Assembly: GCA_947579605.1 (NCBI GenBank)
Contig: OX388314.1
Coordinates: 26,174,000 to 26,237,999, forward strand
Reading direction: 5' to 3'
DNA: 64,000 bases
Source of the DNA: Athripsodes cinereus
Taxonomy: Eukaryota; Arthropoda; Insecta; Trichoptera; Leptoceridae
Shown in pieces: positions 1-12,322 of this stretch. Under the pieces are notes generated by a model. It was given only the letters and a program-made list of their open reading frames with translations. It was not told where the DNA came from and ran no database searches. Position numbers and translations under genes: made by a program. Position 1 is the stretch's first letter, and the number at the start of each line of letters is the position of its first letter.

Positions 1-140
1 AACTTGAACATTTAAATTATATTTTTTCACCTCAAATAATATGTCTCTGAAAAGTGTGCATATCATAATATCTTTTGAATTGATTTTTGAAAAACGAACT
101 ATTAACTTTATGATGACTCCAACATCTGAATAGTCTAGTT

Positions 141-422
141 CAGGCGTCGCGTCGGCAACCTATGGCACGCGTGCCAGGCTTGGCACGCGATGGGGTTCTG
201 AATGGCACTCTACAAAGTAATCAGGGACAAGGTTCGCATTAAAAAAATTAATTTATGTTAGAATTTTATGTTATTTTTTTAATAAATATGTTTAAAAGAT
301 AAATTTGATATAAAATTCTTCTCCTCTAGAACCCCATTATATAATTTAGAATTAAGGCGGCACCCTGAATCATATTGGTAGAGTGGCTTGGCACACCACA
401 GCTAAAAGGTTGCCGACCCCTG
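141..422. mobile_element. hAT-like MITE with 8-bp target duplication
   Basis: Terminal inverted repeats start CAGGCGTCG... and end ...GCCGACCCCTG, with the shared inner string GGCAACCT/AGGTTGCC. The direct 8-bp duplication GTCTAGTT flanks it at 133-140 and 423-430. Length is 282 bp and there is no coding capacity. The 8-bp duplication and CAGG terminus are typical of the hAT superfamily; relatives carry the tag 'GGTTGCCGACCCCTG'. Confidence 0.88.
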
Positions 423-430
423 GTCTAGTT

Positions 431-740
431 AATGTAATTATAATTAATTTATGTAAAATAAATGAAACACTATATTTTCCACTAAAATAACTATATTAAA
501 TTATTTAACATATTGTTATGTCATTGTTGTGTCTATGTATGTATTTTGTTAAAATGTTAAAGGCTTATTGCCGTGTATGTTTTAAATAAATAAATAAAAA
601 CGTTTTCAGAACTACTTGTTCCATCATCAGTAACATGTTACTGTTAACAAGTAGTTCTGAAAATGTTTTAAAATAATACAGTTATTTCAGTGTAAAGTAC
701 AGTGTTGCCTTTATTTTACATAAATTAATTATAAATATGG
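431..740. mobile_element. Foldback/MITE with long imperfect arms, containing a LINE-type tail
   Basis: The sequence at about 431-505 is repeated inverted at about 668-738 (shared core AATTAATTTATGTAAAATAAA). Between the arms lie a sense LINE-like tail ending in repeated AAAT (about 550-600) and an inner hairpin whose 20-bp arms are at 601-620 and 647-666. Exact ends are not certain. Confidence 0.6.
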
Positions 741-1844
741 AATTCCACAGTGTTCGTCACAAAACATTTAAAAATATATATAATTAATTATCTTCTGCGA
801 TGCTCTTCTCAATGTTGAGGGTTGTGACTTGTCAGAATTTTAACCTCTACTACACGAGTGATCTTAGTTAGGTCCCCAATCCTCCTGACACGCTACAGTT
901 CTAATTGCTTTCAACACTGTTGAACCAGTAGCAGATCTAATTTTTGTTTGATCTCTTCGTATACTCGTAATTAATAGTTTGTTCTTAAATTGTTCAAATC
1001 GAGAAGGGTTCGATGTAAAAAGTAGTAGAGTAAGAAAAATATCGCAAGTTTCAGAAACAACATCACCCTCATCCATTTCACTACCGCGCCTGACTGTCAA
1101 AAAGACAAAACATCTACCACAATACTAGAATTATGTACGTAAATACTTAAAATAAATACCTACTAAATTACATGGGCATTTTCAAATTTTTTTGCTTCGT
1201 TACGTAGTGGAACCTAAAAAAATATGTGTAACAAATTATGCCTGATTTTGTATTTAAAATATATATACAACAGTAACGGACGTGAGAAATCAATTACTTT
1301 TAAGTTTTGTGTTTTCTTTTTTTCAGGAAATGCGTTTTCGTGAAGCAATATCTCAAGAAATTATTTTTTTGTGATGTAATTTCCATTACATCACACAATT
1401 CAACGGGGTTTTAAATAAAAACATTTTAGTGAATAGTTGTCGAAAGTATTTAATATAGTTATAATCACAACATTCTTTAAGAAAATATATAATTTTATTA
1501 AGAAAATAACGTAAAATGTCACATTTTCTGTCCAATTGGTCCATTACGTTACGTTTTGTACTATACAGTAATGAGTTTTCTTATATTCTACACTAATTAT
1601 GGCAAATTTGTTGGTGATTTGCACTTTCCAACAACAATTCAGTTCACATACTATATTTTATATATTACAATAATACAGTTGTATCAGTTGTTGGAATAAA
1701 ATCTAAAAAAAATAGTCGGAGATATAATAGGACAGTAACGTAATAGGAAGTCTCTCGTTACGTAATGGAAAAGTAAAGCTAATATCGCATGGTAATAATA
1801 TTCATTAATTATATCAGTCGAAAATCCGAGATAAGTTTTTTGTT

Positions 1845-1985
1845 TTTTTTTTTTATATACATTTTTTTATATAGGCTTTCGCCTTTTACATGTTAATAAA
1901 GAGAAAAAAAATAATAACAACAATTAAATCCAAAATAATATAAACAATAAGTAAAAAATGATAATAGCAATTATATTCATATGTC
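1845..1985 (-). mobile_element. LINE 3' tail (antisense)
   Basis: A T-rich run followed by GGCTTTCGCCTTTTACATG and an AAT/AAC-rich stretch. The same block recurs at 14955-15090, and related tags (GCCTTTTACATG) occur at 11868 and 48345. Read on the minus strand, the tails end in A-rich sequence, as LINE 3' ends do. Confidence 0.55.
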
Positions 1986-2089
1986 AGTTTATTAATTTTT
2001 TTAATAAATCATTTTTAATTTATTTTCAATCTTTGTTGAAAAAGTCGTTGAAGATAAAAACGTGATCATTTTTTAAAATATTATATTAC

Positions 2090-2157
2090 TCGCGGGCCGC
2101 AGGAAATACGTGGCGGGCCACATGCGGCACGCGGACCGCAGTTTGCCCATGCCTGGT
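2090..2157 (-). mobile_element. Fragment of a hAT-like element terminus
   Basis: GC-rich patch in AT-rich DNA, ending ...GCAGTTTGCCCATGCCTG. Read on the minus strand it begins CAGGCATGGGCAAACTGCGG, a terminus common to many hAT elements. No partner terminus was found, so it is a fragment. Confidence 0.55.
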
Positions 2158-2857
2158 TTATAGAATACCAATATGGACTAACTAAAATTGAAACGTTACT
2201 ATTTTAGTTAGTGCACACTAAAAATGAAATAGAATCGGGGGTAGCATTTGTCGTTTTTGTTACACTTGATTGGCCTGACGTACTGATTTATGATTTACTA
2301 GCAATCACTTGAACTGTTTTCATAATAATAAATAAATATTGGACATCATAACGCCATCATAATAATTATTAACATCTTTTAATATAGTCGGAAGATTAAA
2401 ATATTCAATGTAAGCTAGGCTTTACAATTCCATTACGTGACAGTTTTTTTCCACCAATACATAACGCTCCGTAATGGACGTGACGTATAAGTATCGATCT
2501 CTGTTCATACACATGTTTACACCTTGTTGGTGAATATAAGGATGCATTCGACTTGTAATTCAAAATGAACAATATTTAATATGTAATCAGAGTCCAAAAG
2601 AAACAAATAAAACTCTTAACTTACCTTAGAAATCTGCGTTCGTAATGGAACACCAATTTTAGTGAGCAACTACGTGGACCAGTTCCGTCACAAGAATCTG
2701 CACAACCGACGTTTTTACACAATATAGCGGCATTCATAGACTAATATAATGCTGCCATTAATTATAATCGACACTCGATTTGACCAAAATAAGTAAAACA
2801 GAGGTTTAGAATGGCCGTGACGTAATAGGAATTCCACTTTTTGTGATTTGAAGGACA

Positions 2858-4040
2858 GGAAAAAAATACATATTTAACATATTTCTGGTTTGCTTTATGA
2901 TATTTTATGGGACTTTATTGAATTTAGAGACAATTAAGTTTTAAATGAAGTCATAAAACCTGTGAATATAATGGGCAGACAGATATAATTTTGTTGTTAA
3001 AGTTGAGAGGTACGCTGAAGACATGTTGAAATACGTCATTCCGTGTTATTGATTTACACATTAACTTGCAAAATTTAAATAGTTACCTGTTATTTTTATG
3101 CTTAACTAAGAAAAAAATCATCATTTTATCAATAATTGTGATTTCGGGCAAAACTGAAATAATTGGTCATTTAAGAAACAATTTTGAATTCTCGAGACGC
3201 GTACATTATACTCATAGCAAAAAAATCTGAAAATGCCCACATACAGACAAATGTCGGGTTAAATCATAAGTCGCAATACATGGTATTGACATCTTCTTAA
3301 TGCATAGATACTTACGTAGAGAGGTGTCCGTGTATGTAGTAGGTAGTATTACAATATTCGCAACATTTAGGTATTCACTAGCTCGGAGCGGAACGGAACG
3401 GAGGTGCGAACTACAAAAGAAGCGCCACTCTTTAATAGCATCTATAATTGGCTGCACTATGTACTTACCAGCGGCGGGACTAGATTTTTATATGGGGCTT
3501 GCAATTTTGCGATTCATACCTAGACACTATATATTTACTAAATAATGCTACAAGCTAAATAATTGTTGACCAAAATTTGCACCATTTTCCATTTTTCTTA
3601 TTTTCCAATTACATTGATATTGGACAACTACTTATATTCTTAAAAAAAATAACATGACTGAAGACCAATACATTTAAGGTAAAATACAACATTGTTTTCT
3701 ATGAGAACATTGATCCAAAGCGCGCACTAATACATACAAATCATAGGGGAATGAAGCGCATTTCGCAGACTATAAAAGTTTTACCACCATATCTAGATAC
3801 GAGTATGTGTTAATATACCTACCTAAGTATTGTTTTAATAAGAATGATAAAGAACACAGATGCAACAAGGAGGAAAAGAGATAAAACAGTTTTAGATGTT
3901 ATCATAATTTCTCTATAATAATAATATAACATTTATACAGCGCCGAATTTTAATGTGATGTCACTTGAAGGACGATTTACAACATCTAAGGTCAACATTC
4001 ACATCCATTTTAAAAATTACATATTACCAATCAATATTTT
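2858..4040. other. Uncharacterised AT-rich intron sequence
   Basis: No gene, clear repeat or transposon terminus recognised. Short open frames at 3212-3545 overlap on opposite strands and have no recognisable domains. Confidence 0.5.
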
Positions 4041-4045
4041 AAGAT

Positions 4046-4150
4046 GTATCAGGGTTTCAGGGTTTTTGTTACAAGCCTAAATACTACCATATACACCTTT
4101 CACAGTAAACTAAAAGCTTGTGTCGTGAAAGGGGAGTTCGCCGGTAATTG
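4046..4150 (-). mobile_element. SINE copy 1 (truncated, antisense)
   Basis: Matches the shared core CACCTTTCACAGTAAACTAA, then AAGCTTGTGTCGTGAAAGGG and a GAGTTCGCCGG end. The same block lies at 16571, 50917 and 57638. The copy stops at the position where the tRNA-like B box begins in the longest copy. Confidence 0.65.
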
Positions 4151-5272
4151 TCGTCTGAAATATAAATTAATTATAATACAACTAGTTAATGATAATAATG
4201 TTACAACTAGTTTATGTTAATGATAATATTTAAATTAACTTTAAGAGTTAATTTATTTACGCTTTTAATTGAAATGAAGTTTGGATTTGATTTAGAAATG
4301 AAATTTTAATTTGCATTTTAGATTTTTGCTTCTTTTCTTCCGTAAATTTTAGCTGTAGGTAATCTTCGGGCATGCGGTGCTTTTTTGCAAGTACGGTAAT
4401 CACGCCACTGGTACTTACCTAATAAGTATGACTTGTTTGGTACTTCATATGTATTGATCATCGATAGGATTGATTGCATGGTGAATATGCATAATATGAC
4501 AATGTGTGTACACATCTACCGTCATATCTATACAGCCATAGCGAGTCTCAGCCACACGACGCGATGTATAAAAGAAGTTGAAATCATAAGAAAACAGTTG
4601 CTGTACAAAGACGGAGATTTTAAAGATCGAAAGCACCTCGCAGGAGGATTAGTTTAGCGTTATTAGCGTATTATATATCGAGGGTATACAACCAAAATGC
4701 ACTATGTCATTTGAGTTTTGAGATGACATGGTGGCAGTTAAATGAAAAAAAATATGTTTAGATCAATACGAATTCGCCGTGTATTATTTTAACTTTAATT
4801 AAGATGATATTGGTAAATAACTTTTAGGCTTTGCAAACAAATTCAAATATAGGAAAAGTGTTAATTACTTGAATAGTTTTTGACAACTTTTGTAGCACTA
4901 ATCTGACTTAGTGCATTTTGGTTGTATACCCTCGATATACAAATATAGTTACATAATACAATCAAACAAACAAAATATCACCATACAATGTTCGTTGACT
5001 CAATCAAGACAACAAATTCCCTGTAAAACAGACAAAATATGTCACAGTTTTGAACCAACAAATTAAAAAAGAACAATGCCTTGTTGGTCGGAGAATTCAT
5101 CGCCCAATTTGTTCTTTCATAGGTAGGATAGAACAACAAACGCCCCCGCGATCTATTGTAGGAGTGCAGTAGGAACATAAAATGACAACTATGCCAATAT
5201 CATCGAATCATGAATTATTGCATTTATAATTTTAAAAAAAAGTTTTAATAACAAAAAAAATTCTTCTACTCT

Positions 5273-5374
5273 CAAGTGTATCATAACCCAAACATCCAGC
5301 GACAGACAATGAAGTATACCCATTTCTGTATACTTCATTGTTTGTCGCTGGATGTTTAGGTTATGATACACTTG
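5273..5374. repeat. Long hairpin, 47-bp arms
   Basis: Left arm 5273-5319 and right arm 5328-5374 are reverse complements with two mismatches, around an 8-nt loop. There is no coding capacity. It is probably a tiny foldback MITE. If transcribed from either strand it would form a long, nearly perfect RNA hairpin. Confidence 0.85.
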
Positions 5375-5379
5375 TTTTA

Positions 5380-6585
5380 AATGTGATGTCTTAAAAATTT
5401 CTTTGGAAATTTCTCAAGCATTAGAGTATATCAGCTGCTTTCATGCGGATCCCACACAACTGATTTGACTCTATTATCTGCGCCAGCACGCCTGCCCCGT
5501 AGTCCGCGAATCGACAAGCACAGCATTCCCCGCTAGGTGTATCGTGCGTATGCACTGTATAATGTGTGTGTGTGTACATACTACGTACGGTGCAAGAACA
5601 TCTTCGTCACCACTCATCAGGCAGAGTAAACCTCGGGCACATGCTACCAGACAACAGCTGCTAACGATGGCATGTCGCACTGGTTGCGGGTTCCGCATTC
5701 CATTCTCATTATTTCCAGGAACCACAAGACGGTTGAGACAGGACAGCGCGAAGACGAAGAAACAATTATTTCGCTCGCGACAACCACGAGTGTAAAACAA
5801 TTTTGAATCAAAAGTTATAAAAGATACCTAATATTAATGTAACTACATGTAATTGTGATTCATGTATGCACACTTTTAAAAAATAATATATTACTGCTGC
5901 AAATATTACTGCAAACTGTTTTGGTTTATTAATTATGTAACTCAATTTTTTTAATGTAATACTATATTGTTCAACTGTTTGTTTGCATGAAATAAAAAAA
6001 ATAAAGAAATTCAAACTACAACTGAGAAACCATCAAGGCGTGATTAAATATAAATTAAATAGAAACGTCCAAATAAATATAAAAGCATCCCTCGGTAGTG
6101 GTCACGTGTGAAATATAAAGCTTGGACTTTTCCAGGAAAACCAGGACAGACCATCTAACATACCACGCGGGACGTACAAGAATGTGACATACGCGAGCCA
6201 CTCCTTCAGTTCAGTTCTACATACAGTCAGTTTAATATCTAACTATGTACCTAATAACATTATGCACCTACATACCTACTTCATATATTATGTAGATATA
6301 GGTATGTATAAGGTAAGTAATTACATAAATAATTTACTTATTATATTATTTTATTACATTGTAACCATTTCATGACTTATTAACAAATAACTACACACAA
6401 TATTGGAAATTTTAAATATTATTATAGGTAGGTACTTATAAAAATATACAATTTATTTATTCGCGTTTCTGTCATTGTTATTTCATAACAGTTTTACATA
6501 AAAAATATTTAAATAGTATAAGGAAAATTTTATTAAAAAGTTTAAGGAAAATTTAATAAAATGAAAAACCTTCTTTGTGAAGACA
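5380..6585. other. Uncharacterised intron sequence with a GC-richer patch
   Basis: 5470-5790 is less AT-rich than its surroundings and gives overlapping open frames on both strands (5474-5800) with no recognisable domain. The rest is AT-rich with nothing seen. Confidence 0.45.
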
Positions 6586-6599
6586 ATATAAACCCAAGG

Positions 6600-7045
6600 T
6601 CAAGACAAAGAATGGTCAAATGTTAGGTCCTACTTTACGGTGTAGGGGCGTGGACTCTAAAGTTGATATAATTGACCGCCTTGAAGCGTTTGAAATGTGG
6701 ATCCACCATAGAATGCTAAGAATATCCTGAACCGATATGATAACAAACATTGATGTTTTACGTAGAGCCAATGCAAATAGAGAACTGCTCACCACTGTTA
6801 AGCTCCGTAAAATATCATATTTTGGCCATGTAATGAGAGGCAACAAGTACACTATACTCCAGCTCGTCATGCAGGGGAAGATTAAGTACCGCAGAGGGGT
6901 CGGCAGAAGACAGCATTCCTGGGTTCCATACAGTCGAGAAAAGGTCAGTTTCAGAACTGTGGGGGAGCAGTTTCGCGCCGCCAAGGACAGGGAAGCTTTC
7001 TCCCAAATGGTCGTCAACGTCGGGGGGACCCGGCAGGACACGTGA
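6600..7045 (+). pseudogene. RTE-type LINE, C-terminal ORF remnant (family A)
   Basis: Decayed translation typical of the C-terminal end of RTE-clade polyproteins: IDRLEAFEMWIHHRMLRIS, a stop, then KLRKISYFGHVMRG, ILQLVMQGKIKYRRGVGRRQ and a final R.AKDREAFSQMV. Endonuclease and catalytic RT domains are missing (5' truncation). It differs in sequence from the RTE copies at 18-51 kb, so it is another family. Confidence 0.75.
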
Positions 7046-7784
7046 AGAAGAAGGAAAATTTGAAACTTAACATCGACAATAATCATACTGAACTGACAAA
7101 GAGAACAACAATAATGTCAATATGTAATAAACAAAAGAAATTTAAAATTTATACTTTCCTATTACGTAATTTTTATTATTAACATAACAATATACTATGT
7201 ATATACTTATAACCTATGTACCGTTTGACCCTTGCAGATGTTTTTGAAAACAATGTAACAATGTGAGTACCTACTTCAATGAGAATATGATTGAGTATAA
7301 CAATGTATTGTTGATCTCAAGGATCTGGTTTACAACAATACAATATTGCGAATCACCCCTTGACACAACTCTCATAATATGTAACAATACATTTATAATT
7401 TGGTGGGGAAACAGTTAAAAAGGAAATCATAAAAAAATAAAGTGTACCTACTCTTCAAAAGCACAAATGGCAAACATTCAACACATTATGTTCACGTAGG
7501 TATTTCACAGAAAACATGAAGATCCTAAAAAATGTGTGTATTATCTAATTTAAGAGTTATTTAAAATTTTGAAAATATTAGAAAACGAAAATTAGGTACT
7601 GATATAATCGATTAAGAGAACCGATGTATATACTGTATTATCTATGTAAAATAAATATATGTTCCATAATAGTTCTGTAAGTTGCCTGAAACAAAGATAC
7701 AAACCTGATAAACTTATATCCAGATACATATATACACACATCGGAACATACCTATATAGTATCTACTGAAATACGTATTACCAA

Positions 7785-8215
7785 CGAACATATCCTGAGA
7801 ATTCTAAAGAAAAATCTACGAAACACGTGTCCTCCCAATGACAATGTACGGCTTAGAAACCTTATCCCTAACTGCAACAATGCCCACAGGCTAAAATCCT
7901 TATAGAAAGTCATGAAAAGAAGAATTTCAAGGGTGAGACTGAGATAAAGTTAGAAACGAACGCAGCATACACCTAACGAAGGTCTCTCAAATTAAAGATC
8001 GTGTTGTAAGTCTTAAATGGGACATGACTATGGTAGATGAACACCTAGAATCTTCGAATGGTGACCATGGAGTAACGAAAGCATCGGCAGACCACAAAAG
8101 AGATCAAATCGCGGGAGGAAGTTGGATGCAGAGAGCACAAGATCGTGATGGTGACGTTTGGAAGAGGCAAACATATATCCAGCATTGGACTAGCGAGTGA
8201 GTGGAGCTAAATGTA
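7785..8215 (+). pseudogene. RTE-type LINE, C-terminal ORF remnant (family B)
   Basis: Frameshifted remains of the RTE C-terminus: VLPTMTYG followed by ETL, RDKVRNEAI-like text, IKDRVVSLKWD, and at the end WMQRAQDRDG..W...EAYIQHW. Several indels. No catalytic domain is present. Confidence 0.65.
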
Positions 8216-8659
8216 ACAGTAATAAAATGTAGATATGTGAGTTGGTGTTGCAACAAACGGAATTAATGCTGCTAACATTGTGTAATGATGTAAATATTTT
8301 ACATAGGTGTATTGTTTAAACAAGAGTGTGAATGCGTGCCAGAATGTGGCCAACATTGGAATGACAGGAATTTGTACACAAAACGGCCACCTGCCACAGA
8401 TAAGGTCGTCATTCCTACCGTGTTCCATAATTACATGCTTATTGTTTGAAATTTCTATTGGGACATAACTTTACATGACGAGTGCTGCTACTACGGTACC
8501 GCAGACGGCAAATACCTACAATGTGTAAAATGAATAGAAAAGCATTTCAGTTGTACAGCTTTCCAATATTTTCATTTCAACTCAAAATCAATAAACTGCA
8601 TCAGTACATTTAAGTTTAAAAAATCATAAGAATGTGATAGCTATCAGTGTAAACTTCTA

Positions 8660-9484
8660 TCGGTTAGTCGAGAAAGGGAACAAATCACATTTTTTCACAT
8701 ATGGAGATTTTGACGAATTTCTGTTCTCTAGATCAAAACCAATGTTTTTCTAATGAATGTAAACAAATCTGACCATTCTAATATTTTTCTTTTTTCAGTC
8801 TTAAGGCATACAAAGAGATTTATACAATAAATATTGACATTCCAAATTTCGTCAACAAGCAAACCAATCAAGGTCCTGCGAATCGCCAGGGCGTATAAAT
8901 GAGACAACTTCTTTGTTAGTTTAGAAAAGAACGTGTCCTTTCTGAAGTTTTGAGTAACTACTCCTCAAATCTGAGAGGATGTGCAGTAGCTCGCCCATTC
9001 ATCCAACCTCACTGTTCGATTTGGGGAATAATCGTGGATAAACACCAGTTTTTACAGAAGAACAAGCATACAGCAGCGTAGTAATTACTAATAAACATTA
9101 AGAAAATTGGAGGTTTAAGACGCACCCTTCAATCCATTCCAGATGATTCATTCATATGATTTTTGTAAAATATTGTAGAAAACTGGTCAAATACTGGTGA
9201 CAATAATGAATAAAAAGAAGATTAATGAAGACATTTTGTAAATTTTTACTCATTTTTTATGGTTAGTCAAGAAAGGGGAAAATTCCACTGTTTATAATAA
9301 ATAAAAATAAATAAAAACAAAGAATATATTTGACAAAAATATTGCATTTGAATGTATGATGCCAAATTGTAATTTTATCAAATAAAAAAACATAGATTCT
9401 TGGGTCATTTGATCAAATAATTATTTTTGTGTTTCCTGGAAAATTTGATCTGCGTGACTTGTTCCCTTTCTGAAATAGCCGATT
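8660..9484. mobile_element. Non-autonomous element with inverted ends and an internal motif series
   Basis: The left end contains CGGTTAGTCGAGAAAGGGAA then CAAATCAC. The right end, read inverted, has CGGCTATTTCAGAAAGGGAA then CAAGTCAC. Two further variants lie inside (about 8929-8947 inverted; 9262-9288 direct, GGTTAGTCAAGAAAGGGGA). No ORF. Target duplication not resolved, superfamily unknown. Confidence 0.6.
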
Positions 9485-9879
9485 CATTATTGTATCAAGT
9501 GATAGATAGATAGCATCGAGAAGATTGTTGTGTACATAGACAGATAAGCAGCACCGGTAAAATCTTCATTATGAAGGAGACGGAAGACAGAGACAAATAT
9601 ATCTATGTGACCCAGTCAGTATCAGTCACATTCCACACTACATCACTAACTAAAAAACAGTGATAGGTACTTACTTACATAGTGCATACATAGCTCACTG
9701 ATATGAAAGTGTTATCAAATTACAATATTACACATCTCATCTCATATTCTAAGGGTGTTTTAGAATATAATTTGGTTTTATGAATAAAATACGTAGTAAC
9801 GAAATTAGTACTGTGCACAGAACTTAATACACTTTAAGTAGGAACACAATCAATCAATACAGCGCTGTACGGAAACATT

Positions 9880-10868
9880 ACCCAGGAGCTAAAGCTCACC
9901 CTACACGGTACACTATATATATTCACACTTTATTATCTAGGAGCTAAAGCTCACCCTACACGGTACACTATATATATTCACACTTTATTATCTAGGAGCT
10001 AAAGCTCACCCTACACGGTACACTATATATATATTCACACTTTATTACCTAGGAGCTAAAGCTCACCCTACACGGTACACTATATATATTCACACTTTAT
10101 TATCTAGGAGCTAAAGCTCACCCTACACGGTACACTATATATATATTCACACTTTATTACCTAGGAGCTAAAGCTCACCCTACACGGTACACTATATATA
10201 TATTCACACTTTATTACCTAGGAGCTAAAGCTCACCCTACACGGTACACTATATATATTCACACTTTATTATCTAGGAGCTAAAGCTCACCCTACACGGT
10301 ACACTATATATATATTCACACTTTATTACCTAGGAGCTAAAGCTCACCCTACACGGTACACTATATATATATTCACACTTTATTACCTAGGAGCTAAAGC
10401 TCACCCTACACGGTACACTATATATTCAGACTTTATTATCTAGGAGTTAAAGCTCACGGTACACTATATATTCACACTTTATTATCTAGGAGTTAAAGCT
10501 CACGGTACACTATATATTCACACTTTATTACCTAGGAGCTAAAGCTCACCATACACGGTACACTATATATTCACACTTTATTATCTAGGAGTTAAAGCTC
10601 ACGGTACACTATATATTCACACTTTATTATCTAGGAGTTAAAGCTCACGGTACACTATATATTCACACTTTATTACCTAGGAGCTAAAGCTCACCCTACA
10701 CGGTACACTATATATATTCACACTTTATTACCTAGGAGCTAAAGCTCACCCTATACGGTACACCATATATTCACACTTTATTATCTAGGAGTTAAAGCTC
10801 ACGGTACACTATATATTCACACTTTATTACCTAGGAGCTAAAGCTCAACCTACGCGGTAGGTACATTA
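9880..10868. repeat. Minisatellite, about 19 units of 46-57 bp
   Basis: Tandem units of the form AGGAGCTAAAGCTCACCCTA, CACGGTACACTATATATATTC and ACACTTTATTAYCT. There are three length classes: about 55 bp, 57 bp (one extra TA) and 46 bp (GAGTTAAAGCTCACGG, lacking CCCTACA). Long units dominate the left part, while short units alternate with long ones in the right part from 10390. Each long unit carries the inverted repeat GAGCT-AA-AGCTC. Confidence 0.95.
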
Positions 10869-10884
10869 TATACTCAACAACACA

Positions 10885-11085
10885 ATAATAATAATAGTAG
10901 CCGTTTAATGATCCGTGCACGTTTCAAGGGTGCCGCGACTTCTCTTGATCAATAGCGTCTTCAACCAGATCCTTAATGTGGTGGCAGACTAATTCTCTCT
11001 CTCAGTTCTGCGGGAAATCTGTTTCAGGGTGCGGAGAATCTAAAACTCCTTTCGCGAAGGACTCACAGGTATTTGGCCTATTGAG
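10885..11085 (-). mobile_element. CR1/L2-like LINE 3' fragment
   Basis: Related to the better copy at 38300-38800: shared GATCCGTG.., CAAGGGYGCCGYGRCTT and the string around GTTTCAGGGTGCGGAGAATC (frame with AELRE). Read on the minus strand it is the decayed C-terminus plus a short tail ending in (TTA)n-like sequence. Confidence 0.55.
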
Positions 11086-11867
11086 TTCCACGACTTTGTT
11101 GAATAGAAAATAGTCGACTTAAAAATGGGTGCACTGGACTCAGATAATTAGACATAGGAGCTCGTATCATCTCGGTCTGGCAAACTGTGAAACGATTCTC
11201 GCTACATTACAAATATTCGGACAGTATGTTGCATATTATGATGCAGCTTCGCCGGGTGAGATCTAAATACAAATTAAGTATAAGAAATGTTATATGTAGA
11301 TATCTTGTTTATTTTGTTTATATTTTATGGTTTTTCAATAAAAAAAAAAAAAAAAAATGCAATGAGAAAGTTGAATAATAAATCTACCTAAAGTAAACTC
11401 TATCGAAATATATTATGTAGTAGGTAGATAGTGTAGTTGAGAGTAGGTACAAATATTTCACCAATGTCACCGAGCGGCTAAACGAAGATAAATAAATAAA
11501 CTATAAATAAAAAATCGATCAACAAGACCAATAAAAGAAAGGCTTTCAAGTATTTTCATTCGCCGCTATGTTTCCGGCATTCCTCGCATGCCTCGGGAGG
11601 TAGGTACCTACATATTATTATTATACGAGTAGGTAGGTACCTACCTATTACCTGTTGCGCTGTAAGTTCATACACTCTGCTCGAAGCTCGCGGGACCTAC
11701 TCACCGCCATCACCCGTACAGCTAGACCTACGTTATGACATCAATATAATATTATTTTAGTTACGATAACGAACTGCAATACGTTCCAAATTCATGTAAG
11801 TTTATGAATAATGGTGAAAAGAACCACGTGACTCAAATCATCTTAGGGATCCAACGATATTAATTTA

Positions 11868-11935
11868 TTTATTTATTAACATCTCCACGGCGTGAGCCTT
11901 TTACATGTTACACAATACATAGAAAGAATACACAA
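11868..11935 (-). mobile_element. LINE 3' tail (antisense)
   Basis: TTATTTATTTATTAACA followed by CGTGAGCCTTTTACATGTTA, the inverted form of a LINE 3' end (… ATAAATAAATAA). Confidence 0.5.
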
Positions 11936-12322
11936 GTAAAATTTCTCATTCAAAACTTGCTCCAACTGTGCAAAACAGTTGGAGCAAGACAAGAACAAAA
12001 ATTGGCGAAGAACAAGACACAAATGATATGATTAATAAGAGATGCGCTTTATTTTGACAGAAACCAGCCTCCTTCCATTCAAAGCGTATCTGCTGCACCG
12101 ATTGAGTCACCTCTTCCCACGACATTCATAACGCTCTCGTATCGTTGTCGTCATAGGAACAATGTAAAGAGGGACGACGTCGGAGCCCTTGTGGACGAAA
12201 AAACAGTGCTCTTTTTGGCCAATTATCACTAGAAATTCTCAAAACATGACCCAACTAGGACCACAGTCTCTCCTGTATAAACTACTACATTACATATACA
12301 TAGGTAATACAAATATATAAAC

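Larger units (their letters stand above)
1199..2832. repeat. Cluster of a short TTCCATTACGTMACGG motif in both orientations
   Basis: About ten variants of one 13-16 bp motif occur over 1.6 kb, at roughly 1199, 1271, 1379, 1541, 1733, 1756, 2428, 2463, 2637 and 2813, in both orientations. The cores read CCATTACGTTACG, TTACGTAATGGAA or GTGACGTAATAGGAA. The stretch is non-coding and AT-rich. It looks like the motif-rich body of a non-autonomous DNA transposon; ends and target duplication were not resolved. Confidence 0.55.

Noticed and set aside
3212..3545. Overlapping open frames on both strands, with a GTAAGT-like donor on the minus strand near 3472
   Set aside because: No conserved peptide before the donor, no acceptor-bounded frame and no match to the missing ZIP11 C-terminus.
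5474..5800. 108-codon minus frame and 83-codon plus frame
   Set aside because: No domain, signal or start context; an open frame caused by a less AT-rich patch.
9880..10868. CRISPR-like array
   Set aside because: Units are wholly repeated without unique spacers, and the DNA is eukaryotic; it is a minisatellite.
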